In this document: in pieces, positions 44,001-56,100 of the stretch
Numbering within the stretch: the first letter of the stretch is position 1
Layout: the number at the start of each line of letters is the position of its first letter
Assembly: GCA_010015745.1 (NCBI GenBank)
Contig: ML978260.1
Coordinates: 45,134 to 109,133, forward strand
DNA length: 64,000 nucleotides
From: Setomelanomma holmii
Lineage: Eukaryota > Ascomycota > Dothideomycetes > Pleosporales > Phaeosphaeriaceae
Direction: 5' to 3'
Program-made: the position numbers and the translations under genes
Notes under the pieces: generated by a model
What the model was told of the DNA's origin: nothing
Database searches by the model: none
Seen by the model: the letters and a program-made list of their open reading frames with translations, nothing else

Positions 44001-45810
44001 GAATTGGAGTTCCTAGAGTCTGCTGTCCAGTTGACCAGGTGGCGGAGCCTCCCAAGCCTGGCAGACCACCAAGTCCTGGTAGAGTAGGGAAGCCCCTCGA
44101 CGGTCCGACACTGGATGTCTGGCTACGATCACTTGGAGCAATGTCGAAGGGTCCAGGAGCCCGACCTAATCCGCCAAGACCGCCAAATGCATTGTGCATA
44201 CCATGGCTACCAGCGGAATCGACCTGGAAACTGCCCATGCCCGGATATTGCGCATTCTGATCGCCCGAGCCATCCGACTCATCATCGTGGTTGTCACGGG
44301 CGTGGTCAGGACTCTGGTAGGGATTGGTGTCTGTAGGGCTCATTGGCTCGTGGCCTCCTTCCCCACGATGCGGTGTCTGATGAGCGAAATTTTCTCGGCC
44401 ATGGAAAATGTCACGAAGTCCAGTGTTGTCCGCAGTCATTCCAAAGGCAGAGAAGCCAGACTCGTCCCGTGCATCTGACCGTTGAGGTGTGCCGAAAGCG
44501 ACCATGCCGTGCGGTCTAGGTGGACTAACATCATCCCCTCGCAACGCTGCGCTGCCAGAAGGCCTCTCGTCATGTGGAAAGGGATCCGTATCGTTGCTCG
44601 TAGGCCTATTCGAGCGTGTCTCCATCCAGGATCCACCGGCCTTTCCTGGTTCAGCCTCGCTAAGCTTCCCAAGATTGCTAAGCGAGGCCTGCTCGTTGGG
44701 CGTCTTGTCAAAGTCCTCGATACTGGTTTTACCCATGAGGTCTTTGAATCTGCTTGGACCACGCACGCTTCCCAATCCAGCTCTCTTCTCAGGTTGCGCA
44801 TTTCCAAAGCTGCCAAAAGCGCCCATAGGAGAAAACGCGCCGCCAGCGGATGCGGACCATGGCGAGGCGGTACCACCTGGGCTGAAGGGTGCGGTCGAGG
44901 TGCGCTTCAAGGATCCGAAGGGGCCAGCATCTTCAGCGGCGCCCTTCTCCTTGTCGCGCTCATCACCATTACCACCAGGAACAGGCTCCTTATAATCCGT
45001 TCTGCGGCGCACTAGAGCCGGTGGTGGTGTGACTGTGTTGGACTCCTCGCGAGCGAAGCGGGAGGTTGCTGGTGACTGTGGGAAAGGGTAGGCTTCACTG
45101 GTGTCGCGGCGACGACCACCAGGCCTAGCGCTGGTCGGTGACGAAAGGCCGTAGGGAGTGCCTGCGCCTTGCGATACTGACGTCTTGCGCAACGAGAGAC
45201 CTTCCTTTGGAGTGCCATCCTTGTTGGCGTTTTGGGTGGGCGGTTTCAGCGGCGAGTTTACGGTCGACGAGAACACCTAAGTAAAAGGTCATGTCAGCTG
45301 GTGGTTACGAAGTATGCGCAGATGGTGTGGACATACGTCTCGCTCTTCTTCGGTGAGTTCCCGCATGCTGAGTGGTTCCGTGCTGCCCTCACGGTCCCAG
45401 CACTGGTCGACCCCGCTCGGGACGTCCCTGCTGTGGTCGTTGCGGCCCCACGAAGCGCCAGACACTCCATTCGTTGCGCGCGGATCCCATGCGCCCATGG
45501 ATATGCTGGACACTCCATCTGAGCGATCATCGGACTCCCGTTGAATCTTGTACAGCTGCATTAGTTGATCTCGCGAGAAGCGGCTCTCCAATGAGCTGCC
45601 ATTGCGTCCGGGCTGGGCATGCGGTGGTACGTAGACCCCCGAATTTGACGTGTTCTGAGAGGCTGGCGTATCTCGTGAAGCTGAGTGGGCGGTCGATCCG
45701 GAAAGCGAGGTCGCGTGTGAGGGCCGGCGAAATGTTTGCGTGGCACCATTTGTCCGTCGAGGCCTGGCATTATCTTTAGCGACTGGGCAGTGAGGGTTGT
45801 TGATGGCCAT
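41032..45810 (-). CDS. GYF-domain protein (SMY2/GIGYF-like), 1555 aa
   Basis: Three exons (45810-45337, 45276-41400, 41348-41032) with correct phases. The only folded module recognised is the GYF domain at about residues 769-825. Its signature is intact: WIYKDPSGATQGPFSGLEMH, then DWYKAGFF. GYF domains bind proline-rich PPG-phi peptides; Smy2 in yeast and GIGYF in animals link translation repression, mRNA decay and COPII traffic. The long N-terminal part is Gly/Pro/Ser-rich and disordered, with many GLGGLGR- and FGSFG-type runs. After the GYF domain comes a Gln-rich helical stretch (EEQYLMARQKEHLAAQQQAL). An Ala/Glu-rich segment (REIQEAEAKKAAEREAAAAA) follows, and then a conserved C-terminal helical end EFRKWAVNELRHDLNKGIN, spliced to AEDFVSSLLSF. 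It terminates in a poly-Gln run and a KKKGKR tail. Confidence 0.92.
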
Positions 45811-47302
45811 AGCAATAGCGAGTGATGTATAAAAAATTGAAATATTGTTTATGAGCAACTGTAGTATCTGGTGCGATACTCGAGAGCTCCAATATGAGGT
45901 GGGACTGTGCATGCAAGGTACAAAACAGAATAAACGACAGCACCTACCAATCTGCGCTCGAGTCTGCACGCGCTGGATTTGCACTGCTTCCTGCCGCCGC
46001 TGAAGCGAATGAGGTAGGGGCCATTGTGGTGGTGGTATCGAGGTGGTGGTGGTAGTGGCTGTGGGGCGGGTAGTCGCTTCAATGGCCAGAAGAATTGGGA
46101 TGCTGAGTGCGGGAACACGAAAACTGTGGCAGCAGCGGTCGGTTGAGATGATGTCAGAGTTTGATCTGATTGGAGCTAGGTAGGTGCGAGAATGGGAGTG
46201 CGGAAGGTCGTGGTACGGAGAATCTGGCGTGCAGCAGTCGTGTTCGCGTTTGAACGGAGAGGAGGCTTAACAAGATCTCAAATTCCTAAAGGCAAAAGAA
46301 CATCACGTGTTGGAGCGCCAAGACTCAGTGGCTGGAGCCCTCCACTCATGACGCCAGGCGCAGAACGCGTCCACAACGCGCATCGACTACCATTATCAAC
46401 AGCCTCGGTTCGCACCAATCTCATCTTTCTGAGTTCAGCCAAGGCCAGCTGTCGCCTCAATGCCGCAGGGTCGCCAATTTTTGCTGCACATCGCAAGCCT
46501 TTGTGGGCTGATGGTTGTGGTACGCTGTGGCACGCTACCAATCTCGTGCAAGGCGGGGAACGAAATTGTTTGCTGTCCATTCCATCACGAACCTCAAACA
46601 CGTTTGTGGGATGGCTATAGGGACGTTACGTTGCCCTGCCTTCTTTCCTCAACCCTCCTTCTCCTAGTCCCTTTCATCTCGTGTCTATTCTCGGTTGATC
46701 TCGATGCTTTCGTCACCTTTCAAGTTCGATACGTATGCATTTTAGGGTAAGCCAATCGCTCGTTGGCAATGATACTGAACACAAAGTTTGCTGCGAGGCT
46801 TGACAGGTACCTCGTGCAGCGCCGACACCAATGAAGCTTGTGTATTACACAGCGTACGTCCGCGCCAGCAGACATTTCCTATGGCCTCCGACTGACCTTG
46901 GCCAATACGCACGACGAGCCAGATTGCTAGCTTTAATCAGGTCTTTCTGTACATAGTGTCAGCTGCTGTGCCGACGTATAAAAGCTTCGTGCCCGGCCCA
47001 TGCTTCTCGAACCTTTTGGCGACTGACTGACTGTGTAACGCACAGTGACCTCGTACACAGCACGTCTTTCGCTCGTTTTAAAGTTGTTAGAATTTCTCGT
47101 TCTCACCAAAGCCTGGCCGAAACAATACAGCTCTGATCGACAATTGCGCTCTCGGCATCCTCAGGAGTCTTTCGTCTCGTGGCGATCGCATCTCATATCG
47201 TTTCGCCCTTTCCATTCGAATTTCTCATTTTCGTCCAAGATTGGTTTTTGTCCCCGAGAGATCTCTCAGCGACGCGCAGAGCGAAACGAAGTCTGTCCTG
47301 GG
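45811..47302. promoter_or_regulatory. divergent promoter region, GYF gene and Gly/Met-repeat gene
   Basis: About 1.5 kb of gene-free DNA. It holds short GGT-type runs near 46028-46060 and the TATA box of the plus-strand gene near 46977. A 142-codon plus frame at 46192-46620 is not supported by any domain. Confidence 0.5.
46977..46984 (+). promoter_or_regulatory. TATA box of the Gly/Met-repeat gene
   Basis: TATAAAAG is a strong TATA consensus 326 bp upstream of the chosen ATG at 47303. It is followed by a C/T-rich stretch around 47040-47280, as is usual for strongly expressed or stress-responsive fungal genes. Confidence 0.55.
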
Positions 47303-48070
47303 ATGCTGGGGACGCACATGGCTCACATGCGCCAAAAACACTACGCAGACTCATCTTCCAGCGCCAGCGAAGACTCCAATCATCATCGCGAACGTATGCT
47401 CGCAGATCTATTGCGCCAACGACAAGCACAAATGTTTGGCAGTCATCAACCAGGAATCGGCGGTATGCATCGCCATTCTCCACTTTTCTTAGGTGGTCGT
47501 GGCATGATGGGAGGCTACTCGACGCATGGGTCGCCAATGGGTATGGGACTGGGCATGGGCATGGGCATGGGGTTTGGAGGTGGAATGGGAATGGGATCGG
47601 GAATGGGCATGCATCCGGCAATGGGCATGCCAGTGGGACTCGGGATGGGTGTGGGCATGGGCGCCGGACGAAGTTTATACGGTCACTCACCATATGCCAC
47701 ATCGCGCCATACACCTTTTGGATATGGATCACCGGGCCCACCACGCGCGCACTCCTTTCGATCACCCTTCTCGCACTCCCGACACAGTTCATACTCCAGC
47801 ATGTTCACAGGCACCGAAGACGACTTTGAGGATGACTACCGCATGCCTTCACGCCCAATTTTTGGCCGGAGAGGTAGGATTGGTCTGGGGTTACCCTCAC
47901 GACGATCGCGTCGAAGGCGAGGATTTACACCAGGACCTTACTTCGATGACAGTGACGATGATTTCGACGATTACGATGACTACGAAGACGACTGGGACGA
48001 TGACGATGATTATGGTGGTGGTGGTGGGTATTGTGGAAGAAGACAACAGCGTCACCGATGGTTGTATTGA
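47303..48070 (+). CDS. Gly/Met-repeat protein with Arg-rich linker and acidic tail
   Basis: A 255-aa low-complexity protein of unknown family. The ATG at 47303 is preferred over the upstream 47045 ATG because upstream codons read like UTR and MLGTHMAHMRQKHYADSSSS starts a coherent polar leader. The sections are: a Ser/His/Gln-rich N-terminus with a short helix (RERMLADLLRQRQAQMF); a Gly-Met tract at about residues 73-118 built of GMG, GLG, GMGM and GVGMGAG units; a Ser/His/Pro-aromatic stretch; a basic patch GRRGRIGLGLPSRRSRRRRG; and an almost pure Asp/Tyr acidic tail from about residue 220, with GGGGGY near the end. No transmembrane or catalytic motif is seen. The charge-segregated layout suggests a phase-separating or nucleic-acid/metal-binding protein, which is inference only. 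A strong TATA box precedes it. Confidence 0.7.
   Translation: MLGTHMAHMRQKHYADSSSSASEDSNHHRERMLADLLRQRQAQMFGSHQPGIGGMHRHSPLFLGGRGMMGGYSTHGSPMGMGLGMGMGMGFGGGMGMGSGMGMHPAMGMPVGLGMGVGMGAGRSLYGHSPYATSRHTPFGYGSPGPPRAHSFRSPFSHSRHSSYSSMFTGTEDDFEDDYRMPSRPIFGRRGRIGLGLPSRRSRRRRGFTPGPYFDDSDDDFDDYDDYEDDWDDDDDYGGGGGYCGRRQQRHRWLY
47536..47661 (+). repeat. GGNATG-type coding microsatellite
   Basis: Irregular iteration of ATGGGN/GGCATG hexamers encodes the Gly-Met tract. Five nearly exact GGGCATG units occur near 47551-47575. Synonymous variation between units shows selection or age rather than pure slippage. Confidence 0.75.
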
Positions 48071-50926
48071 ATATTCGGAATGATCGTCCTCGCTATTCGC
48101 CCGCATCAATCCCAGCCAAATAGGTTCCCCATCCATGCATTACTGCTCAAGTAAAATACGTCCCTTCGGCGTAGAAATTCCAGCACACACATAATTGGTT
48201 GACATGACCGTGTATATTTTCGATGCACTTCGCAAACCTGTCGTGCTGGATTTCTTCAACATCGTCACGCCACTCTATCAGCTCGTCTCGAGGAAACTCA
48301 AATGTAACCCCCAGTGTCGTCCATCTAGAAATACCCTTACATGCCAACGACTCGTTCAGGACTCCGATGGCTAGTCTGCACTGCTGAACCACACTCTCCG
48401 ACCGCTAACTACAATACAGAACAAATATTACAATGCTCAATACAAGGACTTCGTTTCATAGCAAGACGCCACATGTCAGTCGCCCCCATGAAGCACTGCT
48501 GCAGCTTGTCCCAGATTTTTCGAACATGCATCACTATAAGCATCCACAGGTCGGTCAAGCCCATGAAGTGACATCTGCAGCTTGCCCTAGACCCTTCATC
48601 TGCACGACGAGGCGGTTGGTTCCAAGAACCGATGACTCACCAGGCGAGATGCAGGGCGTACTTGAAACGAAGGCAACATCTTGGGTGAAGGGTTGGTATG
48701 CTGGTATATGCTTTCCTTCACCCATGTCTGGATCGTGGTCCTAGTACATACTCGGCTTGTCAGACCCGTCCAGACATGGAAGTGATGCGCATATTCCGTT
48801 GGTGTCCCGCTACGAGTACTACACGCACATGAGGAGTTTCAAGTATTGAGGATGTTGTTCGATACTGATCACACACTTTTCCGGACGTTTCGAATGCACA
48901 ACAAACAAAGTGGGCGTACATCTTCAGAAGCACCTCGTGGCTACAGAATGTGTTTGATAGGACATGCTGAATGAGAAGTGTTGGTGATAGTACATGCTAC
49001 AGCCATCGCCTGCCACAGGAAGTCCTTGAATGATGTTGATCACAGTACATAGTGAAGGTGAAGTGTTGGCAACACTCCCACTCCCACATCCATCTTCAGC
49101 ACACCGCATAGAATCATCGTTCAACCCAGCTCCCGCCACACCCGACGTGTTTCGCTGTTGGTGGATAAGGCAATCGTGGCAAACACGCAGCTTGTTTTGG
49201 ATTTACCTCTCGGGATCTATAACGATAGGACAGGTCTAGCAGTCCGCACGGTTGGATGGGGAGTGCAGGGATACGACGCCGTCGACACGTGGTATGAGGT
49301 GAGACGGGTAGTGTAAGGCTGGACCCAGAAACGTGTGTCCAGAGTAAGACGCTACGAAACGGGGCAAATGTGGTTTCTGATGTGTTGGAAAATTGACTGG
49401 GCGTGATGAGGATGTGATGAGTGCTGAAGATAGTCAGGATGCACGTATCAAACATTACTCTTCCCAGCAGAGTGTTGGTGGGCGAAGGATGTGTATGAGA
49501 TGTGATGGTCCTGGTCATTATGGTTGTTGGTGGATAACCTGCGTATGATGCTTGCACTTCTCCCAAAGCAGGTGTGGTGATGTCCCGACAGGGAAGTGCT
49601 ATGTTCCTAAAGGATGACAGGGCCTGTAGTCGACATGTCCGCAAGCACGTTGGTGTAAGAAGCAGTCATCTGCTTTGCGAAGTTCCATCTGACGTAAATT
49701 AGGCGAACACGCGGGCGCAACCGTGAGTCCACTCCGTGCCACATGAATGCTTCCCTTCACCTCGTGTGTTCCGGAGCAGTACGATTCAACTTTGGATCTA
49801 GTCCTTGTCTAAGGGTGCAAGGCATGTGACTACGCGTGTAGCCTGACCGCCTGGACAGATTTATGCCACACAAGTCCTCCATGTCGGATCAGTCATATGC
49901 TCATGTTCTAAGCGCGCTTCCGTATCGTAGTGCATCTCATATGACGAATGAAGTATGAGATAAGCTGATGCCTACGTGCAGCGGGCGTCATGGAAGCTGA
50001 AGCCGGGACTCGGCAAAATTAGGCAATCGTGGGGCCAAAGAAGATGCTGCGCCCTTGTCGTGGCGAAGCTCGCATTAGGTCCCAAATCTGATCAAAGGTG
50101 TACATTAGATTGAAACGCTAGGGTGGCCGACTATCCTAAGGCCTAGACATGCTCTTAAAAAGCTAAAGATGCAATGCGGTACATGTGGTATCGCTGACGA
50201 GAAAGAGAAGGGGAATCTCATTAGAGAAGCCGAAAGAAAAGGTAGTCAAAACAGATGCCGATAAATTGCCGAAGGCCGCCCTGCGAGGCTACCATGACTG
50301 TGCATGTCGCTCTGGACCACGCAGATATGGAGCAGAACTTTAGCTTGGATACTGGCCGGGGCCGAGTCTTCGAACAAGAATGGAAAGAGCCTTAGAGAGT
50401 GTACGAACAGAACCTGTAATGCGATGCAAGAAATGAGAAAACAGATCGCTGTACGCACTCGCAAGCAACGCCCAAGTGATGCAAAGTCGTCCCCAGCCGA
50501 GAATGCTCTGTTGAGGCGTACGCATCCTTGCGCGGCCTCATGCTACCCAAAGAACGCCGTAATGTATGCTGTCTTGATAGTGATCATGATGAGAAATATA
50601 GTTGAACGCCGTCAGCCCCCAGGGTATTGTGTATGGTACTTGTCCGGTACCGGGATATAGAAATGTCGGAAAGTCGAAATGGTGCCTCGAATAACGCCCA
50701 AAAAATGCTTTAATCCTCCAGAGGCCAAAGATAGATTGTCGAGCGATGGAGCGATGCGAACAGTGCGCGCGTCGCGAGGCAGATTTCAAGTTGAGTGGTG
50801 TAGGACCACGCCCAAATCGGTTAGGATCGACAAGATCATGCGGACGTTGAGTGGATCACCCGATGTCCACCACGCAATGCGGCAATCGCAACCTTGGACG
50901 CACCACAGGGAGCATCCGAAGTCCTT
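48071..50926. other. gene-free interval of 2.9 kb
   Basis: It lies between the Gly/Met gene and the 3' end of medA. Several frames of 60-176 codons occur on both strands (for example 49114-49644 minus), but none has a domain, a consistent splice partner or protein-like composition. It may hold a long medA 3' UTR or a non-coding transcript. Confidence 0.45.
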
Positions 50927-53187
50927 CTACACCCTCGTAGTACGCTCGCCATACGGTTGGTAGGCGCTTTCGGCCGATAATTGGCTTATGTCGCCGGTGA
51001 GGTCGGATCGTTGCAGTGGTTGCGCAGCGGAGGGCACGCCGGCTGTTGCGGAGGCGTTGAGATACGTATAGTCCCAAGATCCACGCCCACCTTGGGAGAG
51101 GCTCGCTGGGTATTGCATCTGGTGAGCAGGTATTCCCCACTGAGTCATGTTATGTCCTGAGGGTGTCCTCTGGGGTCCCGATAGTGCTAGGCCTGCTGAC
51201 CCTTCGAGGCCTGCTGATACTTTCATGTGAGGAGATAGACTGGATGATGCTAGATGTGGAGTGTATGCGGACGAAGCCGTCGATGCCGCAACCGATTGTG
51301 GTGAGGAATTTCGATGCGCACTCACTGCAGTGTGCGACATGGCGTTCGGCGCATAAGTCGAAGTCGAAGCGATGGGCAGTGAGCCGATACCAGCAGTAGA
51401 AGAGTAGCTTGCAGACTGAGAGATATTAGCTTCGTGCTGTGTGCCGTCGAGATTTACACATACATATTTGCTGATAATCTTTTTGAGCGCATGCGCAAGT
51501 ATTTTCCAAGGGAATACCTTGACATCTTTCTCTATGTTGCGCGGCTTCGGGTTCGGAAAGCCCATGATGACTTTGAAGAACTCTTCACTGTCTGCCTTTG
51601 CTTTGGACACTGTCAGAGGGCGGAAGCCTTCCAGATTGCGCCGTATGCGATTCTTCTCCTCGACTGTAAAGCGGACATTCACCAGCTGTTCCAGCAGGTA
51701 AATGGTGTCAACACTTGTGATGAAGCATTCGTCCTTCTCTTCCCACCAAATACAGCTGACGCATATGCTTCGGGCCGGTCTAGCTTCGGGGGTTATAGGA
51801 GCGAAGGATGTGGTTATTGTACTGCCATGCTGCGATCTCTTGAACTCGACAAGCCTCCGTTTCGCATCCAGCTCGTCTTGCGACCATTCTTCACTCATCT
51901 TGTCCAGATCGCCATCGATCTTCAGTACAGCCTTGGTCTGGTACATGGAGTACGGATTAAATGGCTGTGCGGCTGAAGCACTTCCCATTTGGGGAAGGGT
52001 CGTGGCTCGAACCAGGACTGGAGCGGGAAGTGCAGCGGAAGAGGGGAGCATCGAAGTGCCAGACGTATTTACAGACATCGACGCAGATGCCCTTGCGGTA
52101 TGCGCAATAGTGTTGTAATGGCCGTAAGACTGTAAGTTCGGAGACATTTGGGGAAGCTTGAAGTCTGAGTGTGAGAGGCTCATGCCTGACGGAACAGCGT
52201 ATAAGCCCTTCTGCGATACTTGCGCACTGTAGCTTGTCTGCTTGGTGAGATCATATCCGCTACCGTACGAACTCGACAGAGAAGGCTGTGCCGGAAGTGG
52301 AGATACGTGCGCGGCAGAGTATACTCCTGACATCGACCGTGGCTTTGCTTGGAAGCGCATGGTGTTTGCGCGTTTCGCGGTGGCGCTGTCCGCGTAGTCT
52401 TGAGTATCGCCAAACTCGGTGGAGTACTTTCGCTTTCTTGAGAACTCTGGCGAGGACTGGTATGCGAGATTCGGTGACATGTCTGTAAAGGTGAACTTGC
52501 CAGCGTCTGTTTGCGATCTGGGGTGTCCGTTCTTGTCTTCTATCTGCAGCTTCAACATCATGGTTGGATTCCACGAGTTTGTCAAAGGAAACGGAGGCAC
52601 TTCCACGTTGAGGAGATAGTTGTACCACTCGTCATCGTAGTCCACCTTTTGCAGTGCTGCGACGCACTTTTTGGATCCGAACATGAGGATGAACGTGTGC
52701 TGATTTGCAGCAAGGTCGTAATTCGTCCGGAGTTGAAGAGAGACTGTTGACCCAGCGGTGCCTTGCGTAGGCGTAACAAACTCGGAAATTTCCGTTTCGG
52801 TCGTTGTATGGGAGACGGGATGACGAGACCTTGCATCAATAAATGAAGAATCGGGTTGGTGCTCTACAGTGGCGCGTGACTCGTATGTCGAAGTCGGGAT
52901 ATAGGACATGTCTGCACTCGAGGGCTCATGGGTTAGCCGCGCGGGCGCATCCGTGTACTGCGAGACGAATGATGGCTGTGCAATGCCTGTATAGCTTGGA
53001 AGCTGATTCGATCTTGTGGCTTCGGCGTCTGTAGTGTAGGGTGGTCAGTCAAACTAACTAGTGACTCGCACGTGGGCGCAACCGGGTTCATCCGACCAGA
53101 CAGTGGCAGCTGCCCTTGCAAGTTTGTCAGATGAGCCGCAATGCACTTACCATACACATATTGCTCGTTCTTGTTGTACCCCGACAT
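50927..53187 (-). CDS. medA: Medusa-type developmental transcription regulator
   Basis: Three exons: 53187-53151, 53028-51464, 51415-50927, giving 696 aa. The first exon MSGYNKNEQYVY joins DAEATRSNQLPSYTG. The signature domain, about residues 385-505, reads DGDLDKMSEEW, then KRRLVEFKRSQ, then CVSCIWWEEKDECFITSVDT, then EEKNRIRRNLEGFRPLTVSK, ending FPWKILAHALKKIISKY. This block identifies the Medusa family (MedA in Aspergillus, Ren1 in Fusarium, Acr1 in Magnaporthe), nuclear regulators of conidiophore development, adhesion and virulence-related traits. The N-terminus has a folded-looking segment (STVSLQLRTNYDLAANQHTF), and the rest is Ser/Thr/Pro-rich. A basic SRKRKY motif could be an NLS. The 48-nt second intron (GTATGT to CTCTCAG) has no stop, so retention would add 16 residues. 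An unusually long gene-free region lies upstream. Confidence 0.9.
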
Positions 53188-56100
53188 GGACGTCAGATTT
53201 ACACCTTTGGTAGCGTGCGCAGTCGTAGGCCTGCTGTCTAGGCCTTGACCACACGCTGCTACAAGCGGATCCGATGTGTCCAGGTCGACACCGACAATAA
53301 AGGGCGTTCTATAGCTATCAGGCTAACGCGAAAGGTACGTTAGCAGGCAAACGTGTGTTGGGGTCGAGTATGCAGGCAGCAATGGAAGGCGCGGGCTGCG
53401 CACCCTAGGCCAGGTCAAGGAGATGCGGAAGTGGGGAGGAGCTACAAACCTGATAGCTAAGCTCTACGGTGCAGGCCAGTTTGACGGTATTCTGGTATTG
53501 CTGGCTTGCGAGTGTGTCGTCCACTTCCTCTGCGAGAATAATTTCTTATTCTGCAGGGTCCACCAACGAACTGCTGGTGCGATGTGAAGCGCGTGTGCAA
53601 TGGGATACACAATGAGTGCTTGTTGCATACAAATGTTGCGACAAGAGTTCTCGACCGGATGTTTGAGATGTGTGATGAGGCGAGACTGGAAATGCTGCGT
53701 GTGGACCTTGTGACTGAGATGCAGACAGAAGTAGCCAGCCCAAAGACAGACAATCAGGGTGTTTTGAAGTTCGAATCATTCGGGGATCAGGGGGACTTTA
53801 GAGCGTCGTTATCGAATAATGTGAGTCCTGTTTGGCGCGCAGTATAGCTCAGACAATAACAGCTGGAGTTCGACGAAAGAGGTAACAAGAAGCGTTGCTC
53901 TAGCTGCATGCAAAACTGATTCAGCGCAGATGCCAGGTCCTGGAAATGACAGTGAGTTCACTGGTGCAGAATGTCGCACTTCACGACCCGCATTTCGATA
54001 TGACAGATGTGTTGACTTACATAGCAGACAAAGCAACAGAAACAAGATGCAGGGCTGGGCGATGTGACGAGGCTAGGCAGCCTTGCCGAGCGGAAGAAAG
54101 AAGGGACGGCGGGAAGGTCAAGCTATGACGGTGGAGATAGACGATGACTGGTAGCCGGTATGGTTGGTGAGAGCAGAGAGACGACGACGTGTCCCAGGGC
54201 GGCGGGCAGGAGTAGGATTGGCCAGCGCGGACAGTGTGAAATGCAAGGCAGGGCGAGCACAGTGGTATCTGGGGGGCTCGGATGACTCTTGATGATTACC
54301 GGGCCCATTAACCTGGTAGACTAGTGGGCCAGTGAGTGCTGGAGCACGCCCTCGAACGGCTAGTGCGCTCACCGTTGGGCACGACGTCGCGCAAAGCCCT
54401 GACAGCTCTGCGATTCAAAATAGGACTCCAGACGACACGAATGAACGAGCGGCTGGAGTTTTTGTGCGCTGAGGCTCCGGCGGGTGCTGGTGGCCCAAGA
54501 TGGCGCAGTCCTGCGTGCTGGTAGTAAGCTGAGCCGCACGGCCGCCTCTGAGTGGTCGATTATTCCGGCCAGGCTGTGGCTGCGAGCAGAGTGCCAGACG
54601 AGACACGTTCAGAATGCGAATCCAAAAGCAACGGGACACAATTCCAGCAGATGTTTGGTGTGGCCAGTTCCTGAGATGTGGAGTGGGCTCTAAGACCTCT
54701 GCAATGGCCGGCGACGCGGTTGCGGAGAGCCCGGGCCAAAGCGTCGAAACACAATCCGTGAGGCGTCAGGTGTGGGTGTAAATGTGATAATGCAAAAATG
54801 CAAACGAGAAATTGCAGTGGCGGAAAATGGGCAGCAGGTTGTGAGGGAGGTGCTGCTACAGGGTGGTGTTGGATGTGATATGCAGCGTCGACATATGCGC
54901 CGGGCGTAGGAAGTCTGGCGGGCTCCCAGCGCGGCGGTGACATGAGCGATGATTTACATATGGCCCAACATGGCCGTGAGCATCAGCAGCAGCTGTATGG
55001 GCATCTTTGCTGCAGGCCTCTGTCAGGGCGCCCATAGCCTCTGCCCCCAGACGATGCTCGCAGGGTCTGGAGCACGATGACTGGCCGCAATGACGGCTGA
55101 TGGCTGGCCATGGCCGCCAGTGCACGGTACTGCTAAGCATGGCCCCGTCTGAGCGCTGTGGTGATGGAAACATCGCAGGAAGGGAGGCATGTGTAGGAGT
55201 GTGGTGAGCAACGAGCACAGACGCTGGCGGGCCAAGCGAATGATCGGACATCTATTCCTGGTGTGGCTTGCAGGCAACCTTAATCTCATCCCTGCCGCCG
55301 CCTGCGCATCGCCAGAAAGCCACTCTAGGCGGGCACTTGCCAGGCACAGCAACGCTGCCAGCAAGATTCGCCGTGATCGCTGCTTGGACGGCGGTGGACG
55401 GCCAGCAAAGGAAGCGTCTCTGTCCCACGCGGGCGCTTCTGTGTGTTGCTCGAGGACGACGACGATGCCATGGATCGCACCTTCCTGCCGTCCCGCGGAC
55501 TTGCCGGACGCTCCTGCTTTCGTGTGTCGTTGCTCGCATTGCTCCTGCCTCGGCTGCACAAATTCAGACCTGGTCGCGGTGGCTCTGTTTGTATGCCGCC
55601 GCTGGGTCGGGAAAGAAGCGACTACTCCCGCCTGCCTGGCTGTCTGCCTACTAGGCTCTTCGGCGACGAGCGAGATGAGGCTGTAAGGTCCCGAGATGAA
55701 GCAATCAAGCTCGGTGCCTCGCGCGCAACCCATTATTCTGTACTACCAGCTGGCACCGTCTGGCGCTGCTCAAGAAGGTGCCAGAACAGCTATTGAGCTG
55801 TGAGCGCCGCGTTGAAGCAGCTTCGACGCGTCCAGCGACCTTGTCCACTAGATCCCTTGCGCGCAAGGCCATGCCATCTCAGCAGCGGATAGTTAAGGTG
55901 GCCGTTGGTAGTATTCTTAGAAAGCTGATGCCGTATCACTCCAGGCTCTTATCCCAAATAGGCGACGTGAGCGGTTTGATTTGCGGCTGTGTAAATCTCC
56001 TCAAAACGTCAGCCCACTCCCCAAAAGCAGACAGTTAACAGCTCAGCAATCCGGCGATTCCGCCATAATTCCCCACTTCTAGCCGTTTTGCAGTTGTGCG

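Noticed and set aside
47193..47792. 199-codon minus frame opposite the Gly/Met gene
   Set aside because: Pro/Cys/Ser repeats are the antisense of the GGNATG tract.
55023..55733. 236-codon minus frame in the medA upstream region
   Set aside because: Arg/Ala/Ser-biased, overlaps several similarly long frames on the other strand, no domain; chance frame in GC-rich DNA.
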